The notes beneath the pieces were generated by a model, which was given only the letters and a program-made list of their open reading frames with translations, was not told where the DNA came from and made no database searches. A program made the position numbers and the translations under genes. This document shows positions 6,187 to 14,576 of a DNA stretch of 47,681 bases, piece by piece; the stretch's first letter is position 1; every line of letters begins with the position of its first letter. Where the stretch lies: the NCBI GenBank assembly GCA_035317605.1, contig DATHGT010000350.1, forward strand, positions 1-47,681, given 5' to 3'. Source of the stretch: DATHGT01 sp035317605. Its GTDB lineage: Bacteria; Methylomirabilota; Methylomirabilia; Rokubacteriales; CSP1-6.

Positions 6187-7824
6187 ATGGCGGCGCCGCT
6201 GAACGACCTGATCATGAACTATCCGCTCACGCTCACCCACTTCTTCGAGCGGACGCGGCGGCTGTATCCGAAGAAGACGCTCGCCACGCGCGTGCCGGGC
6301 GTGGGGCTCGTGCGCTCGAACTATGCCGAGTTCGCCGACCGCACCACGCGGCTCGCGGGGGCGCTGGCAGCGCTCGGCGTGGGCAAAGGCGATCGCGTGG
6401 GCACCTTCGCCTGGAACTCGAGCCGCCATCTCGAGGTGTACTTCGCGGCGCCGCTGATGGGCGCGGTCCTTCACACCGTCAACATCCGGCTCTCGGCCCA
6501 GGACATCACGTACATCATCAACCACGCGGGCGACCGGGTGCTGATCGTCGACGCGAGCTGCTGGCCGACCCTGGCGCCCATCCGCACGCAGCTGACCTCG
6601 GTCGAGCACGTGATCGTCATGCGCGACACGCCGGGCGCCGAGATCCCGCCCGGCACGCTCGATTACGAGGCGCTGGTGGCGGAGGCGCGCCCGATGACGG
6701 ACTGGCCGCGCATCGCCGAGACCGACGCCGCCGGCATGTGCTACACGTCGGGCACCACCGGCCATCCCAAGGGCGCCGTCTATACTCACCGAGCGATCTT
6801 CCTGCACTCGTTCGCCTCCTCGATGGCCGACGTGCTGGCCATCTCCGAGAGCGACGTGATCCTCCACATCGTGCCCATGTTCCACGCCAACGCGTGGTGC
6901 GTGCCGTTCGCGGCCGTGCTCAACGGATCCACGCAGATCTTCGGCGGCCCCAATCCCCAGCCCCGCGACATCATCGAGATCGTCCACCACGAGCGGGTGA
7001 CCGTGGTCGGCGCGGTGCCCACGGTGTGGATCGCCATCGACGGCATCCTCGAGGGGGAGCCGCAGTGGGACATCTCGTCGATCCGCTGCATCCCCATCGG
7101 CGGCTCGGCGGCGCCGCGCACGCTCATCGAGAAGTTCGACAAGAAGTACGGCGCGCGCATGTTCCACGCCTGGGGCATGACCGAGATGACTCCGCTCGGC
7201 ACCGTGTGCCGGCTCAAGTCCGACATCGAGGCCCTCCCGGAAGACGAGCGCTACGCCTACCGGGCCAAGCAGGGCTACCCGGTGGCCGGCGTGGATCTCC
7301 GCATCGTCGACGAATCCGGGCGGGAGCAGCCGTGGGACGGCCAGTCGATGGGCGAGATCCAGGTGCGCGGCCCCTGGGTGATCCGCTCGTACTACGACAA
7401 CCCGGATTCGGCCGAGCGCTTCACCGACGACGGCTGGTTCCGCACCGGCGACGTGGCCGTGATCGACCCCGAGGGCTACGTGCAGATCACCGACCGCACC
7501 AAGGACCTCATCAAGTCCGGGGGCGAGTGGATCTCGTCCATCGACGTCGAGACCATGATCATGGCCCACCCGAAGGTGCTGGAGGCGGCGGTCATCGCGG
7601 TGCCCCACCCGAAGTGGGTGGAGCGCCCGCTGGCCTGCGTGGTCCCCCGGCCCGGCGTCGCCCTCGAGCCCGACGAGATCCTCGACTTCCTGCGGGACAA
7701 GCTCGCCAAGTGGGCGCTGCCCGACGCCGTGGAAATCATCGAGGCCGTGCCCAAGACCAGCGTGGGCAAGTTCGACAAGAAGGTGCTGCGCGAGCGCTAC
7801 AAGGCCTGGACGCCCGCGCCGTAG
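6187..7824 (+). CDS. Fatty-acid/medium-chain acyl-CoA synthetase (AMP-forming)
   Basis: A 545-residue ANL-superfamily ligase. Motif CYTSGTTGHPKGAVYTH (residues 185-201) is the ATP-phosphate loop, WGMTEMTPL near 325 the A5 motif, DGWFRTGDVAVIDPEGYVQI near 418 the ribose-binding Asp, DRTKDLIKSGGEWIS the hinge, and KTSVGKFDKKVLRE near 525 the catalytic lysine (GKFDK). The pattern HANAWCVPF is typical of the alkK/medium-chain group. It activates a carboxylic acid to the CoA thioester in the cytoplasm. It sits between the SUMF1-like gene (3 bases) and the glutamine synthetase-like gene (11 bases), so the three are probably one operon. Confidence 0.92.
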   Translation: MAAPLNDLIMNYPLTLTHFFERTRRLYPKKTLATRVPGVGLVRSNYAEFADRTTRLAGALAALGVGKGDRVGTFAWNSSRHLEVYFAAPLMGAVLHTVNIRLSAQDITYIINHAGDRVLIVDASCWPTLAPIRTQLTSVEHVIVMRDTPGAEIPPGTLDYEALVAEARPMTDWPRIAETDAAGMCYTSGTTGHPKGAVYTHRAIFLHSFASSMADVLAISESDVILHIVPMFHANAWCVPFAAVLNGSTQIFGGPNPQPRDIIEIVHHERVTVVGAVPTVWIAIDGILEGEPQWDISSIRCIPIGGSAAPRTLIEKFDKKYGARMFHAWGMTEMTPLGTVCRLKSDIEALPEDERYAYRAKQGYPVAGVDLRIVDESGREQPWDGQSMGEIQVRGPWVIRSYYDNPDSAERFTDDGWFRTGDVAVIDPEGYVQITDRTKDLIKSGGEWISSIDVETMIMAHPKVLEAAVIAVPHPKWVERPLACVVPRPGVALEPDEILDFLRDKLAKWALPDAVEIIEAVPKTSVGKFDKKVLRERYKAWTPAP

Positions 7825-7835
7825 GAGGCTTCACG

Positions 7836-9233
7836 ATGTCCATCCCGCCCGCCGATCCCACCGCCGCCGAGCGCAACCGGGCCCGCGAGCTGCGCCGCGT
7901 CGTGCGCGAGTGCCGGGCCGCGAAGGTCCAGCTCGTGCGCTTCCTCTATTGCGGCAACGACGGCATCATCCGCGGCAAGGCCGCGGCCACGCGCTTCCTG
8001 CCGGGGTTCCTCGAATCCGGCATCGGGCTCACCGTGGCCATGCAGTCCTTCAACATGCTCGACCACCTCGTGGCCGAGGGCTCGTTCGGCCCCGTCGGCG
8101 AGGTCCGCCTCGTGCCCGATCCCGCCTCGTTCACCCTGCTCCCCTACGCGCCGGGCACCGCGCGCATGCTCTGCGACATGGTCACGCTGGAGGGCGAGCC
8201 GTGGAACGCCTGCCCGCGGAGCTTCCTGCGGCGGATGATCGACCGCGCGGCCGCCCGCGGCTTCGTCTTCAAGACCGCCATCGAGAACGAGTTCAGCCTG
8301 GCCCGTCGCGAGAACGATCGGTACGTGCCGATCGACCGCAGCCCGTGCTTCTCCACCATCGGGATGGAGTCGGCGCGGCCGGTCATGACGGAGATCATCG
8401 AGGCGCTGTCGGCCCAGGGCGTCCACCCCGAGCAGTACTACGCCGAGCTGGGCCCGGGCCAGCAGGAGCTGCCCGTCCGCTACGCCGACGTCTTGAGATC
8501 GGCCGACAACCAGATCACCGTGCGGGAGACCGTGCGCTCGGTGGCCTGGCGCCACGGCCTCTACGCGTCGTTCGCCCCCAAGCCCTTCCCCGACGAGGCC
8601 GGCAACGGCGCCCACATCCACTTCAGCCTCTGGCGCGCCGAGACGAACACCAACGCCTTCCACGATCCGCGCGGCGACCACGGCATCTCGGACACCGCCC
8701 GCGCGTTCATCGGCGGCGTCCTCGCCCACCTGCCCGCGCTCGTCGCCCTGACCGCGGCCACCGTGAATTCGTACCGGCGGCTGCAGCCGCGCTTCTGGTG
8801 CAGCGCGTACACCGCGTGGGGACCGGACAACAAGGAGGCCGCGATCCGCTTGCCCACGCCCTACCGGGGCGCGCAGATGGAGTCGACCAACTTCGAGCTG
8901 AAGCCGTCGGATCCGTCGAGCAATCCGTTCCTCGCGCTGGGTGCCCTCCTCGCCGCCGGACTCGACGGCGTCGCCAACAAGCGCGACCCCGGCGAGCCCA
9001 CGCTGGTCGATCCCGATACGCTGTCCGACGCCGAGCGGCGGCGGCGCGGCATTCAACGCCTGCCGCAGTCCCTGGGCGAAGCGCTCGACGCCCTCGAGCG
9101 TGACGAGGTGCTGCGCGAAGCGCTCGGGGAGAGCCTGGCCAAGGAGTACGTGATCGTCAAGCGCTCGGAGGTGAGCGCTTTCCACGGCAAGGATGCCGCC
9201 TTCGAGATCGAGCACCACTTCTACAAATTCTAG
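7836..9233 (+). CDS. Glutamine synthetase-family ligase (GlnA/PuuA-like)
   Basis: 465 residues. The N-terminal beta-grasp domain contains VQLVRFLYCGNDGIIRGKA; the catalytic domain has AIENEFSL near residue 148 (metal-binding Glu), YYAELGPGQQELPV near 200, NGAHIHFSL near 255 (ATP/metal His) and ELKPSDPSSNPFLALGALL near 350. The classic MPDKP/adenylylation tyrosine region is not evident, so this is probably a paralogue that gamma-glutamylates an amine or amino acid rather than the main ammonia-assimilating enzyme. GGAGG lies 8 bases before the ATG. It follows an acyl-CoA ligase, suggesting use in nitrogenous-compound catabolism. Substrate unknown. Confidence 0.88.
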   Translation: MSIPPADPTAAERNRARELRRVVRECRAAKVQLVRFLYCGNDGIIRGKAAATRFLPGFLESGIGLTVAMQSFNMLDHLVAEGSFGPVGEVRLVPDPASFTLLPYAPGTARMLCDMVTLEGEPWNACPRSFLRRMIDRAAARGFVFKTAIENEFSLARRENDRYVPIDRSPCFSTIGMESARPVMTEIIEALSAQGVHPEQYYAELGPGQQELPVRYADVLRSADNQITVRETVRSVAWRHGLYASFAPKPFPDEAGNGAHIHFSLWRAETNTNAFHDPRGDHGISDTARAFIGGVLAHLPALVALTAATVNSYRRLQPRFWCSAYTAWGPDNKEAAIRLPTPYRGAQMESTNFELKPSDPSSNPFLALGALLAAGLDGVANKRDPGEPTLVDPDTLSDAERRRRGIQRLPQSLGEALDALERDEVLREALGESLAKEYVIVKRSEVSAFHGKDAAFEIEHHFYKF

Positions 9234-9317
9234 CGACTCTCCGCCCCGGGGACGGGGCCTCCTGCGAGGCGGGACCGAACCATTCTGGACCCGCCGCGGC
9301 CGCGGCAAGGCCCGGGT

Positions 9318-9923
9318 TCACACCATGGATATTTCGATCGTGTTCGACGTCAATTGCCCCTTCCATACCGTGCGGCTCTCCGCTTCAGTCAAGCCCATCA
9401 AGTGGTTGTCATCGACGCGGTACACAACCCGTGCCGTGAATCTTCCTCGGGTCACGCGAGGATATTCGCTCGCCGCCGTGATCTCAGGATCCTCACCAAG
9501 GCTCCACAGCGCCTGCGTACGCTCCGTGCCACTATCTCTCAGAGCAAATGCGCCGGCCACTCGCAGAGAGTCGCGATAGGTCTCGCCCGAACCGATCGAG
9601 TGTGTCTGTGGCTGATACAACGCCCGGCCGGTCAACACATGGCTGACACGGGAAACACGATTCCCCGCCGGGTCATATATGTGAATCTCCACGTTGTTCT
9701 TGTTGGGATCGTCCGCGGGCAACACGAAGTACCTCAAGACCTTGATCGGTCTACTTCCGGTGTTCCGCAGACCGATCTCCAGGAACACCGGTTCGCCGAT
9801 CGCGTAACTGGATTTCTCGGTCCGAATACTCAGTTCCAGCTCCCGAGTGCCGTCCGCGGTCTCCATATTCACAGTCTCAGTGACGGGAATGCCGGCCATT
9901 GCCAGGCGCAAGATCTTGGTCAT
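9318..9923 (-). CDS. Ig-like protein resembling M35-propeptide/BsuPI domains
   Basis: A 201-residue protein with no signal peptide. Residues 28-125 form a beta-sandwich pattern: LELSIRTEKSSYAIGEPVFL, IGLRNTGSRPIKVLRYFV, and a proposed edge IGSGETYRDSLRVAG. The GEPV-LRNTGxxPIKVL signature is seen in the non-catalytic N-terminal domain of M35-type metalloendopeptidases and in BsuPI-like inhibitors; no HExxH motif is present, so no protease activity is expected. The C-terminus repeats a strand and ends TSNTIEISMV. It is 42 bases downstream of the DUF4157 gene and probably co-transcribed, so it may be a partner or protective protein. Codon use looks visibly less GC-biased than the flanks. Confidence 0.6.
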   Translation of the reverse strand: MTKILRLAMAGIPVTETVNMETADGTRELELSIRTEKSSYAIGEPVFLEIGLRNTGSRPIKVLRYFVLPADDPNKNNVEIHIYDPAGNRVSRVSHVLTGRALYQPQTHSIGSGETYRDSLRVAGAFALRDSGTERTQALWSLGEDPEITAASEYPRVTRGRFTARVVYRVDDNHLMGLTEAESRTVWKGQLTSNTIEISMV

Positions 9924-9965
9924 GCATTGTGCGACACGATCGGCTGTCCGTTCTAGCCGCCTACG

Positions 9966-12365
9966 CTAGTTGATGACCAGCGAGGCTTCAGCGAACCTGG
10001 TCGCGTCTCTTTGATCGGTCGCCCGAACGGTGATCCTCCCGACCTGGGGTCCTGCGGTGATCGTCGCAGAATTGTCGGGATTCGGAGCGATCACCGCCCC
10101 CAGGGCGGGAGGCTGGATCGTCCACGTCACAATTCGGCTCCCTGGCTTCGTAGATACCGTCGCCCTCGTGTTTGCGCCCGCGCGGACGGTCTTCGGGCTG
10201 AACTTGATTCCCGGCCCGATCTCCACCTCCTCCATGCGCAACCACCCCTCGGTGAAGCAGCCGGGGGTCGCCGTCAACGCGGCCCTCACCCTCGCTCGCC
10301 CGGCAAGATTCCCCGCGTTGAACAACGCCGGGTTTCCTTGGGCGACAATGGTTGCCCCGAGGTTCGGACCGGGGAACGACCATGTGACCTGGTTGCCTCC
10401 CGGACGCACCGTGACCGTCGCGGCGGTGGTGGTGAGGGCGCTGCCGTCGGCCCCAATGACGCCGGGGCTGAAGCTGATGTTCGAAAGCCCCTCTCCAGCA
10501 CCACAGACGGAGGCGGCCGGCGCAGCCGGGGCCGCCAACGCGGGGCCGATATACGCCTCGAGCGGGGTCGGAACGCCATTGTCACTCGTTCGGAAAAAGA
10601 AGTTCGCCCCGACTTGCAGCAAGCTCGCCTTGATCGCCACATTGACGAACGGCACCCAATGATCGCCCGCTCCCGCATTGGGTGGTGCGAGCGGAGCGGG
10701 CGAGCACTGATCGGAGCGCCAATACAGGATTTGCGGGGTGTCCAGTAGTTGCGGCAGCCCCGGATTGGGTGGGCTGGGTAAAAAGTTGTTTACGTCGATC
10801 ATCCCTGCGGGCGAACCGATGAGGTCCTGCAGGGTGCCCGCGGGGGCATTCAGCGCGCCAGGCAAGACCGGCAAGCCGCCGAACAAGAATGGATTGTTGC
10901 CACTGAAGACGCGCTCGGTGATCATGACGTTGGCGATACTCCCCCCAGAGCTCTTAAAGGTATGTGTGTAAAATGCACCGTATGGGCCCCCCGCGGCGGC
11001 CGGAAGCGGGAAGCCCCCCGGTGCGACAATTTGGGTTTGAGAAATACCGGTCGGAAGCGCCTGGATGGTCAGGGTCTGCTCGTTGCGGGCGTCCGGAAGC
11101 GCATTATCCGTGGCCCTGACCCGCATGTTGCCGGTTTCCGTGGCCGAAGGAACAATGACTCCCGTGGCCGGATCGATGGTCGCTCCCCGCCTGTTTCCGA
11201 CGATGCTCCAGGTCACCGGCCGTGCCGCGGGAACGGTGACGGCGGCCGCCGTTGCATTGTTGTTGCACACTGAGGCATCCATCGTGTTGGCAGGGGCGAA
11301 TGCCGGCATGGCAGGCGCGAACGCAAAGGTCGGTTGCTGAACTTCGACCAGGGTAATGTTATATGGAACGGGATTGAAATCGGCCCCGTTGGCGGCATCC
11401 GTGGCCTGCACGGTCACGACGCCCCCCGTGCTGCCGGCCGGCGCCGTCAGGGTATTCGTTCTTCCCGTGCTGGCCCCCAGGACCGCACCCGTGCCTCCAC
11501 CCGCGGTGATACCCCAGTTGATCGCCGTGCCGGGGGGCGCGGTGGCTCTCAACGTCACGCGCTTGCCAGTCCCCGCCGCCATCTCCGCAGGGCCGTTGAG
11601 CGCAGTGACGTTAGGAACGCGTTGAACGATATTTCTCCTCGAGATCGGCTTGACGGCGTCCTGTTCGGCATCGGCCCGAGCGTGAGGCCGAAGCTCACCT
11701 CCGGATTGTTGGACCACGTGGGTGAGCTCATGAGCAAGAAGCTTCTTCCCGGAATACGTCGAAGGGCTATAGGCGTTATGGCCGAAGTAAATGTCCTTCC
11801 CGTGGGTGAAAGCCCGTGCTCCCAGATCCCGGTTCATGTGTACCGCATCTTGATCCGTGTGCACTCGAACGCCACTGAAATCAGCGCCGATTGCGGACTC
11901 CATCGGTATTCGCACATGTTCGGGTAAGGCCGCCCCGCCTCCCGTCGACGCACTCAAACGACTCTCGACTGAGTCATTCACCTTTCGACTGATGACGTCT
12001 TCATCTTCCTCCCGCGGTCCCTCTGTTTCAGGTGGCGTCGCCTGCCGCGACGCCGTGGAGTCCGAAGACATGGCGACCGCCCGCCGCTGCGGCAATGCAC
12101 TCTGCACTACCTTCCGCTCTTCGGCACATCTCGGACACACGCCCTGGCCTTCGCACCTGCTACATGCTCGTTGCAGGGCGGGGGGCGTGACGTGTCGTGT
12201 TGCCTGAACGGGAGTGGACTGCAGAAGACGCTGAACCGCCCGGTTCCCGACGGTTCGCTGCAGGGCGATGATGGGGTGGGCCGGGGCGCTCCTGGACCGC
12301 GTTGCGCACTGAGGCTCGTGACCGCGTGGGGCGGGCTTTTCGATCTTTGCGACCGTCTGCTTCAT
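9966..12365 (-). CDS. DUF4157 (eCIS core) protein with HELTH motif and Ig-like repeats
   Basis: A 799-residue protein. Residues 33-46 carry the IALQRTVGNRAVQRL leader typical of DUF4157 proteins; CSRCEGQGVCPRC (68-80) is a possible zinc knuckle; about 145-220 is the DUF4157 domain, with IGADFSGVRVHTD, ARAFTHGKDIYFG and the zinc-protease motif HELTHVVQQ at 212-220. The remainder, to 799, is strand-rich with repeated VTVxATD and WxIxxPxxGA segments, like bacterial Ig-like repeats. DUF4157 marks cargo or toxins of extracellular contractile injection systems, but many family members lie outside such loci, as here: no sheath, tube or baseplate gene is in view. No signal peptide. Probably transferred in with the 9318 gene. 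Confidence 0.8.
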   Translation of the reverse strand: MKQTVAKIEKPAPRGHEPQCATRSRSAPAHPIIALQRTVGNRAVQRLLQSTPVQATRHVTPPALQRACSRCEGQGVCPRCAEERKVVQSALPQRRAVAMSSDSTASRQATPPETEGPREEDEDVISRKVNDSVESRLSASTGGGAALPEHVRIPMESAIGADFSGVRVHTDQDAVHMNRDLGARAFTHGKDIYFGHNAYSPSTYSGKKLLAHELTHVVQQSGGELRPHARADAEQDAVKPISRRNIVQRVPNVTALNGPAEMAAGTGKRVTLRATAPPGTAINWGITAGGGTGAVLGASTGRTNTLTAPAGSTGGVVTVQATDAANGADFNPVPYNITLVEVQQPTFAFAPAMPAFAPANTMDASVCNNNATAAAVTVPAARPVTWSIVGNRRGATIDPATGVIVPSATETGNMRVRATDNALPDARNEQTLTIQALPTGISQTQIVAPGGFPLPAAAGGPYGAFYTHTFKSSGGSIANVMITERVFSGNNPFLFGGLPVLPGALNAPAGTLQDLIGSPAGMIDVNNFLPSPPNPGLPQLLDTPQILYWRSDQCSPAPLAPPNAGAGDHWVPFVNVAIKASLLQVGANFFFRTSDNGVPTPLEAYIGPALAAPAAPAASVCGAGEGLSNISFSPGVIGADGSALTTTAATVTVRPGGNQVTWSFPGPNLGATIVAQGNPALFNAGNLAGRARVRAALTATPGCFTEGWLRMEEVEIGPGIKFSPKTVRAGANTRATVSTKPGSRIVTWTIQPPALGAVIAPNPDNSATITAGPQVGRITVRATDQRDATRFAEASLVIN

Positions 12366-12575
12366 CGACTCACCAGCTCCCGGCCTCGCCCGCTGCGGCC
12401 GTCGGCACGGCGTCCATGACGGCCTCCCCGCGCGCCGACCGCGCCAGCCCGGCTGCAGACGATGCTATGTGGGCGCGTGACCGCCGTCAACCCGCCGACG
12501 AACCGGCCGGACCGACACGGACGCCGCCTTCGAGGTCGATGACCCGGCGAGCAACACATCGTCCGTCGTGAAGGG

Positions 12576-13088
12576 CTAGCCGACCTTCGCAAACTCGGCC
12601 TTCGGGATCTCCGGCCTGGAGGGCTCGGGGGCGGTGATGTCCATGGGCGTCGCCATCGGACGGCCGGGTGCGCTCATGTAGGCCAGGCCTTCTTCCTCGG
12701 TGGCGAAGGCGTCGGCGAAGAGCTCCATCATGATGCCGTCGGGATCCAGGAAGTAGACGCTGCGGGTCATCCCGTGGTCGGTGACGTGATCGATCGGCGC
12801 GCCCGCGTCGACCAGCCGCCTGTGCGCCTCTTGCAGCGCCCGGTAGCTCTCCACCTTGAACGCGAAGTGATTCAGGCCGATCTGCCCCTTCTCACGCGGC
12901 CGCGCGCCCGGGGGCGCCTTGAAGAGGGCGAGATTGTGATGGACCACGCCGCACGTGAGGAACGCGCCCGACCCGTCGGGCCGAGACCTGGAGACCTGGA
13001 ACCCCACCACGTCGCGGTAGAACCGGGTGGATCGCTCGACATCGGTGACGTTGAGCACGAGATGCCCGATTTCCTTGGGTGCGCTCAT
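12576..13088 (-). CDS. VOC-family (glyoxalase/extradiol dioxygenase-fold) protein
   Basis: 170 residues with two betaalphabetabetabeta modules: IGHLVLNVTDVERSTRFYRD at the start supplies the first metal ligand (His9), LNHFAFKVESYRALQEAHRR near residue 72 the second, and VYFLDPDGIMMELFAD near 110 the third (Glu). The GHLVLNVxD/HNLALF pattern is that of catechol 2,3-dioxygenase-like and related isomerases. A 40-residue proline-rich tail lies beyond the fold. It acts in the cytoplasm on an unknown small molecule. The zinc-ribbon gene lies 19 bases downstream of its start on the same strand and reads into it, so they may share a transcript. Confidence 0.87.
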   Translation of the reverse strand: MSAPKEIGHLVLNVTDVERSTRFYRDVVGFQVSRSRPDGSGAFLTCGVVHHNLALFKAPPGARPREKGQIGLNHFAFKVESYRALQEAHRRLVDAGAPIDHVTDHGMTRSVYFLDPDGIMMELFADAFATEEEGLAYMSAPGRPMATPMDITAPEPSRPEIPKAEFAKVG

Positions 13089-13107
13089 GGGAGTCCCTCC
13101 AGTCGTG

Positions 13108-13344
13108 CTACCAGTCTTCCATCTCGTCGCGGAAGGCGTCGCCGGACATGGACACGTCGATGGTCTCGATCTCGAAGACCGGAAACGTGATGCGCCGGGC
13201 GTGGTTGCCGCACTGTGGGCAGGGCAGACCCGGGCCCGGGCGATCAGGCGAGGCGTCGTCGTCCGGCTTCTGGAACACCTCTTTTTCCGCGTACCCGCAC
13301 GTCGGACACTTCGTCCACTCGATCCAGTCGATCATCGTAGCCAT
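13108..13344 (-). CDS. Small zinc-ribbon protein, 78 residues
   Basis: The frame MATMIDWIEWTKCPTCGYAE holds CPTC at residues 13-16 and CPQC at 42-45, a four-cysteine zinc ribbon with 25 residues between the pairs. An acidic C-terminus (DAFRDEMEDW) follows. No enzyme motif is present; small proteins like this serve as FmdB/rubredoxin-like or partner subunits. The ATG at 13344 is chosen because upstream codons in the same frame are arginine-rich background, and a CAAAAT hexamer lies 9 bases before it. It is divergent from the HtrA-like gene with about 95 bases between. Confidence 0.7.
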   Translation of the reverse strand: MATMIDWIEWTKCPTCGYAEKEVFQKPDDDASPDRPGPGLPCPQCGNHARRITFPVFEIETIDVSMSGDAFRDEMEDW

Positions 13345-13438
13345 GGCGTGCCGATTTTGCGCCCGCCGTCGCGGCCGCGCAACTCGATTTAGCATAGCCG
13401 CCGGGCGGCGGCAGACGTCGCGGAGAGCGGAGGGCGGC

Positions 13439-14572
13439 ATGAGATGGCGTGACGCGATCGTGATGGTCCTGGTCTTCGTGGTCGGATTCGCCGCCGGACA
13501 GGGTGTGCCGGGCCGGTCGCGCCCGCCGGCCACCGATTTTTCGGCCCCGCCGGTCACCGTTCCCGCGGCCCCGCCGGGGCCCCTGCCCGAGGGCCTGAGC
13601 GGCGAGGAAAAGCGCGACATCGAGGTGTTCCGCCGCGCTCAGGGGTCGGTCGTGTTCATCACCAGCCTGGCGCTCCGGCGCAGCCCCTTCTCGTTCGACG
13701 TCCAGCAGATCCCCCAGGGCACCAGCAGCGGCTTCGTCTGGGACCGTCGCGGGCACATCGTCACCAACTTCCACGTCATCCAGGAGGGCGACGCCTTCGC
13801 GGTCACGCTCTCCGACCAGTCGGAGTGGGAGGCAAAGGTTGCCGGCGTGGCGCCGGCCAAGGATCTCGCCGTCCTCAAGATCAGCGCGCCGGCCGATCGC
13901 CTGGTCCCGCTGCCCGTGGGCGTCTCGCGCGGACTGCTGGTCGGCCAGCGGGTGCTGGCCGTGGGCAATCCCTTCGGGCTCGACCATTCGCTCACCGTCG
14001 GAGTCGTCAGCGCGCTCGGTCGCGAGCTGCAATCGCCCAACGGCCGGAGGATCCGTGACGTGATCCAGACGGATGCCGCGATCAACCCCGGCAACTCCGG
14101 GGGCCCGCTGCTGGATTCGACGGGACGATTGATCGGCGTCAACGCCGCCATCTTCAGCCCGAGCGGTGCCTCCGCGGGTATCGGCTTCGCGGTGCCCGTC
14201 GACACCGTCAACCGGTTGATCCCTCAGCTCATCGAGCGCGGACGCGCGCTGGAGGCCGGCATCGGCGCCACGTTCATCCCGGAGAGCTACAATCGCCAGC
14301 TCGGCATCCAGGGCGCCGCCCTCGCCGAGGTCGTCCCCAACGGCCCGGCCGCGCGGGCGGGACTCGCCGGCGCGCAGATCACGCGAGGGCGTCGGGTGGT
14401 GCTGGGCGATCGCATCCTGGCCGTGGACGGCAAGGCCGTGCGATCGGAAGACGACGTGCGCGACGTGTTCGAGGCCGCCGGCATCGGGGCCACGGTCACC
14501 CTCACGGTCGCGCGCGGCGAGCAGAAGCGCGAGGTGCGCGTGCAGTTGGTGCAGGTGCAGGATCGCGCATGA
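13439..14572 (+). CDS. HtrA/Deg-type membrane-anchored serine protease with one PDZ domain
   Basis: 377 residues. An N-terminal membrane anchor (AIVMVLVFVVGFAAG) is followed by a proline-rich linker, a trypsin-like domain with catalytic His112 (VTNFHVIQ), Asp142 (AKDLAVLKI) and Ser220 (NPGNSGGPLL), and a PDZ domain from about residue 275 (GAALAEVVPNGPAARAGLAG, LGDRILAVDGKAV). It is expected to act in the periplasm on misfolded proteins. The length matches DegS-like single-PDZ members. Start ATG 13439 follows GGAGGG; a TAGCAT box at 13390-13395 may be its -10. Confidence 0.92.
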   Translation: MRWRDAIVMVLVFVVGFAAGQGVPGRSRPPATDFSAPPVTVPAAPPGPLPEGLSGEEKRDIEVFRRAQGSVVFITSLALRRSPFSFDVQQIPQGTSSGFVWDRRGHIVTNFHVIQEGDAFAVTLSDQSEWEAKVAGVAPAKDLAVLKISAPADRLVPLPVGVSRGLLVGQRVLAVGNPFGLDHSLTVGVVSALGRELQSPNGRRIRDVIQTDAAINPGNSGGPLLDSTGRLIGVNAAIFSPSGASAGIGFAVPVDTVNRLIPQLIERGRALEAGIGATFIPESYNRQLGIQGAALAEVVPNGPAARAGLAGAQITRGRRVVLGDRILAVDGKAVRSEDDVRDVFEAAGIGATVTLTVARGEQKREVRVQLVQVQDRA

Positions 14573-14576
14573 TGGA

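Noticed and set aside
9257..9270. A GCCTC-CTGC-GAGGC hairpin after the glutamine synthetase-like gene
   Set aside because: The stem has five bases only and no T-run; such structures are frequent at this GC content, so I do not call a terminator.
12362..12592. A 76-codon minus-strand frame just before the DUF4157 gene
   Set aside because: Arginine/serine/proline-rich, without a ribosome binding site and with no conserved-looking segment; it overlaps the DUF4157 start.
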